Of a DNA stretch of 64,000 nt, positions 26,134-35,848 are shown piece by piece (position 1 is the first letter of the stretch; every line of letters starts with the position of its first letter). The stretch lies in the NCBI GenBank assembly GCA_000717735.1, contig JOBE01000007.1, forward strand, positions 1-64,000, given 5' to 3'. This DNA comes from Streptomyces griseoluteus (GTDB taxonomy: Bacteria > Actinomycetota > Actinomycetes > Streptomycetales > Streptomycetaceae). The position numbers and the translations under genes are program-made. The notes below the pieces were generated by a model that was given only the letters and a program-made list of their open reading frames with translations, had not been told where the DNA came from and ran no database searches.

Positions 26134-26798
<665 letters not shown>

Positions 26799-26811
<13 letters not shown>

Positions 26812-27551
26812 GCCTGCGCGCCACGGCCCGGATCGTCGCCGACGCCGACGGCGGACTGCCGCTCCTGGTGAGCGACGGGCCCCTCGCCCTGCGCCGCACC
26901 AGAGCGGCAGGGCCGTACACCCGGGTCACCGTCGTCGGGGCGATGAGCGCCCCGCTCGGCGGCGACCGGCTCGCCGTCGAGACCGAGGTACGGGACGGGG
27001 CCCGGCTCCTGGTCGACTCGGCCGCCGCGACCCTCGCCCTGCCGGGGCGGAGCGCCGAGCCCGCCGCGTACGACGTCCGGATCACCGTCGGCGAGGAGGG
27101 CGTCCTGCGCTGGCTGCCCGAACAGCTGGTCTCCGTCCAGGGCTCGGACCTGCGGATGCGCACGGTCGTCGAACTCGCCCCCACCGCACGCCTGGTGCTC
27201 CGCGAGGAACAGATCCTCGGCCGCCACGGCGAACCGCCCGGCACCCTCGTCACCCGCCTCACCGTCCGCCGCGCCGGACGCCCCCTCCTCGACCAGGAGC
27301 TGGCCTTCGGTCCCGGCGCGTCCGGCGGCTGGGACGGCGGCGCCGTGCTCGGTGGCCATCGGGCCACCGGTCAACTCCTCGTCGTGGAGCCGGGGTTCGC
27401 GGAGAAGCCGGTGGAGCCCCGGCTGCTCGGGGAGAACGGCGCCGTCAGCCCGCTCGCCGGGCCCGCCGCCCTCGTCTCCGTCGTCGCCCCCGACGCCCTC
27501 GCCGTGCGCCGCCTGCTCGACGCGGCCCTCGCCGAACTCGCCCCGTTCTGA
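26799..27551 (+). CDS. ureD: Urease accessory protein UreD
   Basis: The 250-residue product matches UreD/UreH, the scaffold that binds apo-urease for nickel transfer (for example [21 protein letters not shown] sequence at 105-125, and a C-terminal [12 protein letters not shown]). The start overlaps the ureG end. It closes the operon; no ureE or nickel-permease gene is linked, which is common in actinobacteria. Confidence 0.9.
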
Positions 27552-27694
27552 CCGGACCCGCACGAGCGCACCGCTCAGCCGTGCGAGGGCACCGGTTATG
27601 AGTTCGGCAAAGAAACACCTGTGCGGGCTTACGCCGGTCGCTCCCCTGACGAAAGGATCCCCCGGACGGAACGACACCTACAGGGGGAGGACTT

Positions 27695-29275
27695 GTGGCA
27701 CGCACGGCAGTGCTCGGTTCGGCCGGCACTCTGATGGCCGGCGCGCTCGTCGTGGGCGCGCTCGCGGCCCCGGCGGCGAACGCCGACAGCGACCGGCAGT
27801 TGCGCGACGTGGAGGCGATCGGCGTCACCGTCGCCGCGTCGCGGGCCGCCCAGGCGGGCATCGACTGGCAGGACTGTCCGACCGGCTGGGGCCTGGAGAA
27901 GCCGATCCAGTGCGGCTGGGTCACCGTCCCGGTCGACTACGCCAGGCCCGACGGCAAGAAGATCAAGATCGCCGTGGACCGGATCAAAGCCACCGGCACC
28001 CCCGCCGAGCACCAGGGCGCGCTCCTCTACAACCCGGGCGGCCCCGGCGGCTCCGGCCTGCGCTTCCCGCGCCGGGTCACCACGAAGAACGCGATCTGGG
28101 CGAACACCGCCAAGGCCTACGACTTCGTGGGCTTCGACCCGCGCGGCGTCGGCAAGTCCGCCCCCATCTCCTGCGTCGACCCGGCCGAGTTCGTCAAGGG
28201 CCCCAAGGCCGACCCGGTCCCCGACAGCGAGGCCGACAAGCTCGCGCAGCGCAAGCTGGCCGCCGAGTACGCCGAGGGCTGCGCCGAGAAGAGCGGCGAC
28301 CTGCTGCCCTTCATCAACACGCGCAACACCGCGCGCGACCTCGACGTCGTCCGCGCCGCACTCGGCGAGAAGAAGCTGAACTTCGTCGGCGTCTCGTACG
28401 GTACCTACCTCGGCGCGGTCTACGGCACCCTCTTCCCGACCCACGTCCGCCGCATGGTCCTCGACAGCGTCGTCAACCCGGCGAAGCAGAAGATCTGGTA
28501 CGAGGCCAACCTCGACCAGGACATCGCCTTCGAGGGCCGGCTCAAGGACTGGATGACCTGGGTCGCCCGGCACGACGCCGCCTACCACCTCGGCGACACC
28601 TACGAGGAGGTCCGGCAGCAGTGGGAGACCCTGCGCGCCGCCGCCAGGAAGGCGCCCCTCGGCGGCAAGGTCGGCCCGGCCGAGCTCATCGGCTTCTTCC
28701 AGAACGCCCCCTACTACGACTCCATGTGGGCCCCGGTCGCCGAGGCCTGGAGCGCGTACGCCGCGGGCGACCCGCAGCCGCTCATCGACTCGGCCGCATC
28801 GGACCCGGCCGACACGGCCGGCAACGCGGCCTCGGAGAACGGCAACGCCGTCTACACCGCGGTCGAGTGCGCCGACGCGCCCTGGCCGACCAGCTGGAAG
28901 AAGTGGGACCGGGACAACAGCCGGCTCCACGAGCAGTACCCGTTCATGACCTGGGCCAACGCGTGGATGAACCTCCCGTGCGCCACCTGGTCCGCCCCGC
29001 GCCAGCGCCCGACCGAGGTGAGGACCGGCAAGGGCCTGCCGCCGGTTCTCATCACCCAGGCCGAGCGCGACGCAGCCACCCCGTACGCGGGCGCCGTCGA
29101 ACTGCATAAGCGGTTCAAGGGCTCGCGCCTGATCACGGAGAAGGACGCCGGCTCGCACGGCATCACCAACGTGGTCAACCCGTGCCTCAACAGCAAGGTC
29201 GAGGCCTATCTGCTGACCGGGAAGCTGGACGCGCAGGACCAGGTCTGCGCCCCGCACGCCACCCCGCAGCCGTGA
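27695..29275 (+). CDS. tap: Secreted tripeptidyl aminopeptidase (Tap-like)
   Basis: This 526-residue precursor has a signal peptide (cleavage near AAPAANA, about residue 30). The alpha/beta-hydrolase domain has YNPGGPGGSG, the nucleophile elbow GVSYGTYLG, a late Asp in the TPYAGAVELHKRF region and His in DAGSHGI, followed by the TAP-like C-terminal domain ending CAPHATPQP. In streptomycetes Tap removes N-terminal tripeptides from extracellular proteins. The GTG at 27695 has GGGGGAGG upstream. A strong bidirectional terminator follows. Confidence 0.93.
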   Translation: MARTAVLGSAGTLMAGALVVGALAAPAANADSDRQLRDVEAIGVTVAASRAAQAGIDWQDCPTGWGLEKPIQCGWVTVPVDYARPDGKKIKIAVDRIKATGTPAEHQGALLYNPGGPGGSGLRFPRRVTTKNAIWANTAKAYDFVGFDPRGVGKSAPISCVDPAEFVKGPKADPVPDSEADKLAQRKLAAEYAEGCAEKSGDLLPFINTRNTARDLDVVRAALGEKKLNFVGVSYGTYLGAVYGTLFPTHVRRMVLDSVVNPAKQKIWYEANLDQDIAFEGRLKDWMTWVARHDAAYHLGDTYEEVRQQWETLRAAARKAPLGGKVGPAELIGFFQNAPYYDSMWAPVAEAWSAYAAGDPQPLIDSAASDPADTAGNAASENGNAVYTAVECADAPWPTSWKKWDRDNSRLHEQYPFMTWANAWMNLPCATWSAPRQRPTEVRTGKGLPPVLITQAERDAATPYAGAVELHKRFKGSRLITEKDAGSHGITNVVNPCLNSKVEAYLLTGKLDAQDQVCAPHATPQP

Positions 29276-29294
29276 CGGCCCGCACCGCGTGACG

Positions 29295-29330
29295 AAGGAG
29301 GGGCGGCCGTCGGACGGCCGCCCCTTCCTT
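29295..29330. terminator. Bidirectional terminator between tap and the epimerase gene
   Basis: The arms AAGGAGGGGCGGCCGTC and GGACGGCCGCCCCTTCCTT form a long near-perfect hairpin between convergent genes. Its 3' end touches the stop codon of the minus-strand gene. It can serve both directions. Confidence 0.8.
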
Positions 29331-30367
29331 CATGCCCGTGACGCCAGCCAGGCGTCCTCCGCCGCGTAGTCGAAGAAGTCCACCCCGTACTTGGCGAGAT
29401 TCGGGAAGGCCTCCCGCCAGTCCCGACCCGCCAGGTGTCCGGTCAGCCACGCCACCGTCTCCGGCAGCGATCCGGCGTACGACACCACCGGCCGGTACCC
29501 CAACTCCCGCTCCGCCGCCGCCATGTCGTAGACCATCGGGTGCGGGGCGGTCCACGGGGTGAGCCCCACGATGCCCTCCGGCGGTGCCCCCTCGATGAGC
29601 ACCGTCTCGCTCTCGACGCCCATCACCGCGTCGATCGCCGCCCCGATCTCGGCCACCGTCAGCGCCTCCGGATCGGCGCCGTTGAGCACCCGGCTGCCCG
29701 GGTTCGCCGCCGCGAGCCGGACCAGCTCCGCGAGGTTGTCCACGTGCGCCGGGTGGAACCGCGACCTGCCGTCGTACGCGAGCGGACGCACCCGCCGGCC
29801 GTCGAGCGCCCGCTTCACGAACCACAGCTCGCGCGGCCCCGGACAGTACGGGCCGTGAATGGCGCCCGCCCGCAGCAGCGTCGTCGGCAGCGCGTCGCCC
29901 GCCGCGAGCAGCTCCCGCTCCAGGGCAACCTTCCGGGTGCTGTAGGTGCCGTCGCCCGGCGCGACCGTCCGCCAGTCCTCCGCGACCGGAACCGGGAAGG
30001 CGGGGAAGCCGTCCGGCTCGTCCTGGGTGTCGAAGCTGCGGCCCCGCTCGTCCTCGTAGACGGCGCCGCTCGACACCACCACCGCCGAACCGATCCGGTC
30101 GGCGAGCCCGGTCAGCTGCCTGCCGTGCCCGCCGTCGAAGGCGACGATGTCCACGAGCACGTCACAGCCGTCGCCGAGCCCCGCCGCGAGCGCCCCCTCC
30201 TCGGTACGGTCCAGCCGTACCGACCGGATCCCCTCCGGCCACCCCTCGTCCCTGACGCCGCCCCGCGAGGCGGCCGTCACCTCCCAGCCGTCCGCGAGGA
30301 GGGCCCGCACGGACGCCCGCCCCACCTGTCCCGACGCACCCAGCACGAACGCGTTTCCCTTGGTCAT
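29330..30367 (-). CDS. NAD-dependent epimerase/dehydratase-like protein
   Basis: The 345-residue extended-SDR-like protein has a Rossmann GASGQVG motif near the N-terminus, a central VVSSGAVYED strand and YSTRK (YxxxK) around residue 142. It probably oxidises or isomerises a sugar- or isoflavonoid-like substrate in the cytosol. It is convergent with tap and upstream of nothing obvious, so no pathway can be assigned. Confidence 0.87.
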   Translation of the reverse strand: MTKGNAFVLGASGQVGRASVRALLADGWEVTAASRGGVRDEGWPEGIRSVRLDRTEEGALAAGLGDGCDVLVDIVAFDGGHGRQLTGLADRIGSAVVVSSGAVYEDERGRSFDTQDEPDGFPAFPVPVAEDWRTVAPGDGTYSTRKVALERELLAAGDALPTTLLRAGAIHGPYCPGPRELWFVKRALDGRRVRPLAYDGRSRFHPAHVDNLAELVRLAAANPGSRVLNGADPEALTVAEIGAAIDAVMGVESETVLIEGAPPEGIVGLTPWTAPHPMVYDMAAAERELGYRPVVSYAGSLPETVAWLTGHLAGRDWREAFPNLAKYGVDFFDYAAEDAWLASRA

Positions 30368-30431
30368 GGAGGCGACGCTACGGATGTCCGTGGGCCGGTC
30401 CCAGGGGATTGCGCCGTGCGCGGATCCGCCC

Positions 30432-31160
30432 TCAGCGTTCCCGGCCGGGGAACTTTCGCGGCGGCGCCCCGCCCGGGTCCTCCGACGCCTCCGCGGCCTT
30501 CACCACCGCCGCGTACTCGTCCACGTACTCCTGCCCGGACAGCCGCAGGATCTCGTACATGATCTCGTCGGTCACCGCGCGGACCACCGCCCTCTCATCC
30601 GCCGAGCCCGCGAACCGCGAGAAGTCCAGCGGCTCGCCGAACCGGATGGTGACCCGCCGGATCCTCGGCACGACCTTCCCCGGCGGCTGGATCTCGAAGG
30701 TCCCCACCATCGCGCAGGGCACCACCGGCACCCCGGCCGTCAGCGCCATCACCGCCACCCCCACCTTCCCCTTGTAGAGCCGCCCGTCGTGCGACCGCGT
30801 CCCCTCCGGATAGATGCCGAGCAGCTCGCCCCGGTCGAGGACCCCGAGCCCCTCCCGGATCGCCGCCTTCCCGGCCTCCTTCCCCGACCGGTCGACAGGG
30901 ATCTGCCCGGCCGCCCGGAAGAAGGCGGCCGTCAGCCGGCCCTTGATCCCAGGCCCGGTGAAGTACTCCTGCTTCGCGAGGAACGTGATCCGCCGGTCGA
31001 GCACGACCGGCATCAGGAAGTGGTCGGAGAAGGACAGGTGATTGCCCGCGACGATCGCCGCGCCCTCCTCCGGGACGTGCTCGAGCCCCTCGATCCGCGG
31101 CCGGAACAGCAGCCTCAGGAGCGGTCCGAGCAGTACGTGCTTCATCAGGTGGTAGAACAC
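30432..31160 (-). CDS. 1-acyl-sn-glycerol-3-phosphate acyltransferase (PlsC family)
   Basis: The 242-residue protein has the acyltransferase motifs NHLSFSD (HxxxxD), an RSGKEAGKAAIREG region, YPEGTRS and a VPCAMVGTF block. PlsC-type enzymes acylate lysophosphatidic acid at the membrane. It could alternatively acylate another lipid, since streptomycetes encode several paralogues. It is divergent from the DUF3048 lipoprotein gene. Confidence 0.92.
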   Translation of the reverse strand: MFYHLMKHVLLGPLLRLLFRPRIEGLEHVPEEGAAIVAGNHLSFSDHFLMPVVLDRRITFLAKQEYFTGPGIKGRLTAAFFRAAGQIPVDRSGKEAGKAAIREGLGVLDRGELLGIYPEGTRSHDGRLYKGKVGVAVMALTAGVPVVPCAMVGTFEIQPPGKVVPRIRRVTIRFGEPLDFSRFAGSADERAVVRAVTDEIMYEILRLSGQEYVDEYAAVVKAAEASEDPGGAPPRKFPGRER

Positions 31161-31239
31161 CCGCGACCCCCGTTTCGTCGTCCGTCAAGCCCGTTGTATC
31201 CGTGCACGGGCACGTGGTCCACTGATGGGGGAGCGTCAC

Positions 31240-32289
31240 ATGACGAGCGAGCACGGAACGAGACGCCCCGGCCGCCTCCTCACCGCGCTGCTGTGCGCGC
31301 TGACGGCGGCCGGTCTGTACGGCTGCTCCGACCCGGGCAGGCCCGAACCGACACCGAGTCCCGCGCCCGCCACCACGGCCCCCGCGCCCACCACCCCCGC
31401 GCCCACGACCCCGGCTCCCACGACGGCCGCCCCGACCGGGCGCTCGCCCTTCACCGGGCTTCCCGCCCGCCCCGCGCCGGTCCTCGCCGTGAAGATCGAC
31501 AACGTGGCTCCCGCCCGTCCCCACACCGGCCTCGGCGCGGCCGACCTGATCTACGTCGAACAGGTCGAGGCCGGCCAGACCCGGCTCCTCGCCGTCTTCT
31601 CCACCCGGCTCCCCGACCGGACCGGGCCCGTCCGCAGCGCCCGTGAGTCCGACATCGAGCTGCTCAGCCAGTTCGACGCCCCGGCGCTCGCCTACTCCGG
31701 CTCCCAGACCGCCCTGAAACCGCTGCTCAAAGCCGCGCCGCTGCACGCGCTGCCGCCGGAGGAAGCCCCCCGAGCCTTCGTCCGCGGTGCGAGCCGTCCG
31801 GCACCCCACAACCTGTACCTGCTGCCGGGCAGGGCCCTGGCGGCGGCCCCCGGCACCGGGCTCGCCCAGGACATCGGATTCCGCTTCGGTACGGCGCCCG
31901 AGGGCGGCACCCCGGTCCGCGAGCGCACCGTGCGCTATCCCGCCGCCCGGTACACCTTCACCTGGTCCGCCCCCGACAAGGCCTGGCGGGTCGCGATGGA
32001 CGGCAGACCCGCCGTGACCACGGACGCCGGGCCGCTGAAACCGGCGACCGTCGTGGTCCAGTACGTCGACATCCGCCCGTCGCGCTTCCGCGACTTCCTC
32101 GGCAGCGTCTCCCCGTACACCGAGACCGTCGGCAGCGGCACGGCGCTCGTCCTGCGCGACGGACGCGCCCACGAGGCCCGCTGGTCCCGGCCCACGGCGA
32201 CGGCCGGCACCGCCTTCACCACCCCGGACGGACAGCGGCTCGCCTTCGCACCGGGACAGGTCTGGGTGGTCCTGGCCCCGAAGGGCTAG
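31240..32289 (+). CDS. DUF3048 family lipoprotein (YerB-like)
   Basis: The ATG at 31240 (GGGGAG upstream) gives 349 residues starting with a lipoprotein signal (LLCALTAAGLYGC, Cys as lipid anchor) and a Pro/Thr-rich linker (APTTPAPTT repeats). The mature part contains DUF3048 features (VKIDNVAPARPHTGL, ADLIYVEQVEAG, GPVRSAREPD-like SARESDIELL). The family function is not settled. The TAG stop at 32287-32289 belongs to a CTAG that is also the left boundary of MITE-like copy 2. Confidence 0.9.
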   Translation: MTSEHGTRRPGRLLTALLCALTAAGLYGCSDPGRPEPTPSPAPATTAPAPTTPAPTTPAPTTAAPTGRSPFTGLPARPAPVLAVKIDNVAPARPHTGLGAADLIYVEQVEAGQTRLLAVFSTRLPDRTGPVRSARESDIELLSQFDAPALAYSGSQTALKPLLKAAPLHALPPEEAPRAFVRGASRPAPHNLYLLPGRALAAAPGTGLAQDIGFRFGTAPEGGTPVRERTVRYPAARYTFTWSAPDKAWRVAMDGRPAVTTDAGPLKPATVVVQYVDIRPSRFRDFLGSVSPYTETVGSGTALVLRDGRAHEARWSRPTATAGTAFTTPDGQRLAFAPGQVWVVLAPKG

Positions 32290-32483
32290 GGTCTTTCGTT
32301 TGGCTCAGGCCGGATCAGGGAGCGGGGTCCGGTGCATGGGGTCTCCCCAGGCCCGCAGGGCCTAGGGGACGCATCGCAAGGCGGAGCAGGGCGCCATGGC
32401 GGAGCCATGGCAACCGACGACGACGCGGCGAGGTGCGGTGCCAGGGCCCGCGAGCCCGGCATGATCCAAACGAGAGGCCCTAG
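32286..32483. mobile_element. MITE-like element, copy 2 (198 bp, inverted relative to copy 1)
   Basis: It is bounded by CTAG at 32286-32289 and 32480-32483, with the same inverted termini (CTAGGGTCTTTCGTTTGGCT and CTAGGGCCTCTCGTTTGGAT). After reversal it is very close to copy 1 along its length, including the CGCCATGGC-type and CCCCTAGGCCC-type hairpins. It is exactly the same length as copy 1. The left CTAG supplies the TAG stop of the DUF3048 gene. Confidence 0.75.
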
Positions 32484-32507
32484 GGGTCCTGCCGATCAGG
32501 CCGGGCT

Positions 32508-32714
32508 CTAGGGACGTGACGGGCCGGGAGGCGGGCGGCGGCGGGGGCCGGACGGGGCCGCGCCGTCCGAGGCGGCGAGGCCGATCGTCGCCACTCCGAG
32601 CACGATCCAGGCGAACCAGAGCCAGCCGCTGCTGCCGAGTGCCACCGTGTACGCCGTCGTCAGCACCAGCGCCGCACAGGTGAGCACCGTCATCGTCTTC
32701 GTGGAACCGGACAT
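32508..32714 (-). CDS. Small membrane protein, 68 aa
   Basis: Two hydrophobic segments (MTVLTCAALVLTTAYTVALG and LWFAWIVLGVATIGLAA) are followed by a basic Pro-rich tail. The ATG has GGAGGAGGG about seven bases upstream, which supports expression. I do not recognise a family. It lies downstream of the CtaG-like gene on the same strand, but a gap of about 135 bp makes cotranscription uncertain. Confidence 0.65.
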   Translation of the reverse strand: MSGSTKTMTVLTCAALVLTTAYTVALGSSGWLWFAWIVLGVATIGLAASDGAAPSGPRRRPPPGPSRP

Positions 32715-32850
32715 CAGTCCGCCCTCCTCCAGCCGAGGACACGGAAGCCGTCCAGGCCATGGTGACCCCCCGAGAGGGGCGCGCGCTACTCCCCGGACGC
32801 TCCGGCGTGCGCCGGGAACGCCGCCGGGCCCCCCGATCCGCCGAGGAGTG

Positions 32851-33798
32851 TCACCGCCGGGCCTGGAGGGAGGCCAGGTACGCGTTGTACGCCTCCAGCT
32901 CCTTGTCCCCGTCCCGGTCGGCGGCCCGGTCCTGGCGGACCGCCTGCCGCTGCTCGGAGTGGTACCACTGGTAGACCAGCGCGATCAGCACGAGCACGGA
33001 CGGGATCTCGCTGAACGCCCACGCGATGCCGCCCGCGGCGTTCTGGTCGGTGAGCACGTCGATGCCCAGCGAGGCCGGCGGATTCTCGTACGCCTTGACC
33101 ATCGGCTCCGACGCCATCATCAGGGCGATGCCGAAGAAGGCGTGGAACGGCATGCCCGCGAACAGCTCCAGCATCCGCATCACATAGCCCGGCCGGTGCG
33201 GACCGGGGTCGACGCCCATGATCGGCCAGAAGAAGACCACGCCCACCATCAGGAAGTGCACCATCATCCCGATGTGCCCGGGCTTCGAGCCCATCAGGAA
33301 GTCGAAGAGCGGCGTGAAGTACAGCGCGTACAGGCTGGCGATGAACATCGGGATCGTGAAGCCGGGGTGGGTGATCACCTTGATGTACCGGCTGTGCAGC
33401 AGCTTCAGGAGCAGTTCCCGCGGCCCCGTCGACCCGCGGCCCGCCACCGGGAGCGCCCGCAGCGCGAGCGTCACCGGAGCGCCGAGCAGCAGCAGGATCG
33501 GCGACAGCATGGAGATCACCATGTGCTGCACCATGTGCACGCTGAACATGACCATGCCGTAGTCGTTGAGCTTGGTGCAGGTCACGAGCGCGACGGTCAG
33601 CACGCCGACCGTGAAGAACACCGTCCGGCTCACCGGCCACGCGTCCCCGCGCCGCCGCAGCCGCGCCACGCCCACGCCGTACAGACCGAGCGCCGCGAGG
33701 CAGCCGATCAGGAAGAAGAGGTCGGGAGAGAACTCCAGGCCCCGCCCCAGCGTGAACGGCGGCAGATCCATGGTCATGCCGTGCCCGCTGTGATCCAT
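32851..33798 (-). CDS. CtaG/caa3-type cytochrome c oxidase assembly protein
   Basis: The 315-residue protein has about seven membrane segments and an N-terminal MDHSGHGMTMD that is His/Met-rich, typical of copper handling. HMVQHMVISMLSPILLLLGAPV and the C-terminal YHSEQRQAVR region match the CtaG_Cox11-like (PF09678) family. These proteins help assemble the copper centres of terminal oxidases, or belong to the copper-transport relatives. The ATG at 33798 has AGGAG upstream; the frame is open 14 codons further. Confidence 0.88.
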   Translation of the reverse strand: MDHSGHGMTMDLPPFTLGRGLEFSPDLFFLIGCLAALGLYGVGVARLRRRGDAWPVSRTVFFTVGVLTVALVTCTKLNDYGMVMFSVHMVQHMVISMLSPILLLLGAPVTLALRALPVAGRGSTGPRELLLKLLHSRYIKVITHPGFTIPMFIASLYALYFTPLFDFLMGSKPGHIGMMVHFLMVGVVFFWPIMGVDPGPHRPGYVMRMLELFAGMPFHAFFGIALMMASEPMVKAYENPPASLGIDVLTDQNAAGGIAWAFSEIPSVLVLIALVYQWYHSEQRQAVRQDRAADRDGDKELEAYNAYLASLQARR

Positions 33799-33850
33799 CG
33801 TGTGCACTCCTGGAGCCCGATTCGCGCTTGTTGTCCGCACCAGACTAGAA

Positions 33851-33882
33851 CCGCCCCCGGCCGCGACTGCGACCGGGGGCGG
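33851..33882 (-). terminator. Terminator downstream of pfkA
   Basis: CCGCCCCCGG (33851-33860) and CCGGGGGCGG (33873-33882) form a perfect 10-bp stem with a 12-nt loop, 20 bp after the pfkA stop. There is no U-tract, as is common in streptomycete terminators. Confidence 0.6.
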
Positions 33883-33902
33883 ATGTCACGTACGGGCGTC
33901 GC

Positions 33903-34928
33903 TCAGAGCACGCACTCGGCCTCGGCGTAGCGGTCGGCCGGGACCGTCTTGAGGGTCTCCACGGCCTGGGCCAGCGGGACCATCGTGATCTCGGTGCCGC
34001 GCAGCGCGGTGAGCATGCCGAACTCGCCGCGGTGCGCCGCCTCGACCGCGTGCCAGCCGAAGCGGGTGGCGAGGACCCGGTCGTACGCGGTCGGGGTGCC
34101 GCCGCGCTGGACGTGGCCCAGGATCACCGGGCGGGCCTCCTTGCCGAGCCGCCGCTCCAGCTCCACGGAGAGCTGGTTGGCGATCCCGGTGAAGCGCTCG
34201 TGGCCGTAGATGTCGGTGCCGGCGGTCTTGAACTCCATCGAGCCCTCGCGCGGCTTCGCGCCCTCGGCCACGACCACGATCGCGAACCGCTTGCCGGCCT
34301 CGAAGCGCTCGCCGACCCGGGCGGTCAGCTCGTCCATGTCGAAGGGGCGCTCGGGGACGACCACGGCGTGCGCGCCGGCGGCCATGCCGGAGTGGAGCGC
34401 TATCCAGCCGGTGTGGCGGCCCATGACCTCGACGACGAGGACCCGCTGGTGGGACTCGGCGGTGGTCTTCAGCCGGTCGAGGGCCTCGGTGGCGACGGTC
34501 ACGGCCGTGTCGAAGCCGAAGGTGACGTCGGTGGAGGCGATGTCGTTGTCGATGGTCTTCGGGACGCCGACGATGGGCAGACCCGCCTCGGAGAGCAGGT
34601 TCGCCGCCTTCAGGGTGCCTTCGCCGCCGATCGGGATGATGGCGTCGAGGCCCAGGTCGGCCACGTGGCCGCGGGCGCGCTCGACGCCGCCGACCAGGTG
34701 CGCGGGCTGGACCCGCGAGGAGCCGAGGATGGTGCCGCCCCGGGCCAGGATGCCGCCCACCGCTTCGAGGTCGAGCTTGCGGTAGTCGCACTCCAGGAGG
34801 CCCTTCCACCCGTCGTGGAAGCCGATGACCTCGTCGCCGTGATCGACGACGGCGCGGTGCACGACGGAACGGATGACAGCGTTCAGACCGGGGCAGTCTC
34901 CGCCGGAGGTGAGCACGCCAATGCGCAT
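33903..34928 (-). CDS. pfkA: 6-phosphofructokinase
   Basis: The 341-residue enzyme has GVLTSGGDCPGLNAV (nucleotide loop), GGEGT, PKTIDND and MGRHTGWIAL. It phosphorylates fructose 6-phosphate in glycolysis. The Gly in GGEGT (the position that is Asp in PPi enzymes) combined with Lys in PKTIDND is the mixed signature of the actinobacterial group III enzymes, which are thought to use ATP. The ATG at 34928 is followed by the terminal Leu-ending AECVL. It has its own promoter region with a CGTACG palindrome and terminator-like hairpins on both sides. Confidence 0.95.
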   Translation of the reverse strand: MRIGVLTSGGDCPGLNAVIRSVVHRAVVDHGDEVIGFHDGWKGLLECDYRKLDLEAVGGILARGGTILGSSRVQPAHLVGGVERARGHVADLGLDAIIPIGGEGTLKAANLLSEAGLPIVGVPKTIDNDIASTDVTFGFDTAVTVATEALDRLKTTAESHQRVLVVEVMGRHTGWIALHSGMAAGAHAVVVPERPFDMDELTARVGERFEAGKRFAIVVVAEGAKPREGSMEFKTAGTDIYGHERFTGIANQLSVELERRLGKEARPVILGHVQRGGTPTAYDRVLATRFGWHAVEAAHRGEFGMLTALRGTEITMVPLAQAVETLKTVPADRYAEAECVL

Positions 34929-34984
34929 AGCCCAAAAACCTTTGCAACGTGGGCCGACTCCCGGACCACGTCGTCCGGCTGGAT

Positions 34985-35016
34985 CCCCGCCACCCTATCG
35001 CCGCAGGGTGGCGGGG
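34985..35016 (-). terminator. Terminator-like hairpin between gatD and pfkA
   Basis: CCCCGCCACCCT (34985-34996) and AGGGTGGCGGGG (35005-35016) form a perfect 12-bp stem with an 8-nt loop. It is 85 bp past the gatD stop and 57 bp before the pfkA start. It most likely terminates the murT-gatD transcript, but it could be in the pfkA leader. Confidence 0.6.
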
Positions 35017-35044
35017 CCGAACCGGATGTCCGCACAGTGGACAA

Positions 35045-35058
35045 CGTACGTTCGTACG
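35045..35058. promoter_or_regulatory. CGTACG-TT-CGTACG palindrome upstream of pfkA
   Basis: A perfect inverted repeat of two self-palindromic CGTACG half-sites (35045-35050 and 35053-35058) lies between gatD and pfkA. It is a candidate operator. The regulator is unknown. Confidence 0.4.
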
Positions 35059-35100
35059 AGGGACCAACAGCGGTGCGCCGGCTGACTCGGGCGCGCTGAC

Positions 35101-35829
35101 TCAGGCGGGCTGCGAGGCCGCCGTGATGCGCTCGGCGCGCAGCGCCTCGTACCAGCGGTCGTCGGTCGGCGGGAGCGCGTTCACATCGAGGGCCAGCTTC
35201 AGGAGCAGGTCCGCGATCTGCGGGTTCCGGGCCATGACGGGGCCGTGCATGTACGTACCGAAGACGGTGTCGTTGTACGCGCCCTCGGTGCCGTCGCCGG
35301 TCCCGTTGCCGTTGCCGAACACGGTCCGGGCGAACGGCCGGGCCGTCGGGCCGAGATGGGTGATGCCCTGGTGGTTCTCGAAGCCCGTCAGCTGGGGGAG
35401 GCCGAGCCGCGGGTCGATGTCCGCGAGGACGTCGCCGACGCACCGCGCGCCCTCGCCGCGGGTCGAGATCACGTCGATCAGACCCAGGCCGGCCTCGCGC
35501 TCGCCGAGGTCGTTGATGAACTCGTGGCCCAGGATCTGGTAGCCGGCGCAGACCGAGAAGATGATCGCGCCGTTGGACGCGGCCCGGCTCAGGCCGCCGT
35601 CCCGCCGGAGCCGCTCGGACGCGAGCCGCTGCGGCCGGTCCTCACCGCCGCCGATCAGGTAGATGTCGCCGGAGGTCGGCACCGGCTGGTCGCTGCGGAC
35701 GTCGACGCGCTCGACGTGGAGGCCGCGCTGCTCCGCGCGGCGCTGGACGACGAGGACGTTGCCCTGGTCGCCGTAGGTGCTGAGCAGGTCCGGGTAGACC
35801 CAGACCAGGCGCAGGCTGCTGTCACTCAT
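35101..35829 (-). CDS. gatD: Lipid II isoglutaminyl synthase, glutamine amidotransferase subunit GatD
   Basis: This 242-residue class I amidotransferase-like protein has LIGGGEDRPQ, the catalytic Cys in SVCAGYQILGHE and His in YMHGPVMARNP. With MurT, GatD supplies ammonia from glutamine to amidate D-Glu of lipid II to D-isoGln. The start is 19 bp after murT on the same strand, forming the standard actinobacterial murT-gatD pair. Confidence 0.94.
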   Translation of the reverse strand: MSDSSLRLVWVYPDLLSTYGDQGNVLVVQRRAEQRGLHVERVDVRSDQPVPTSGDIYLIGGGEDRPQRLASERLRRDGGLSRAASNGAIIFSVCAGYQILGHEFINDLGEREAGLGLIDVISTRGEGARCVGDVLADIDPRLGLPQLTGFENHQGITHLGPTARPFARTVFGNGNGTGDGTEGAYNDTVFGTYMHGPVMARNPQIADLLLKLALDVNALPPTDDRWYEALRAERITAASQPA

Positions 35830-35848
35830 GCTGCAAGTCCTCTACGGG

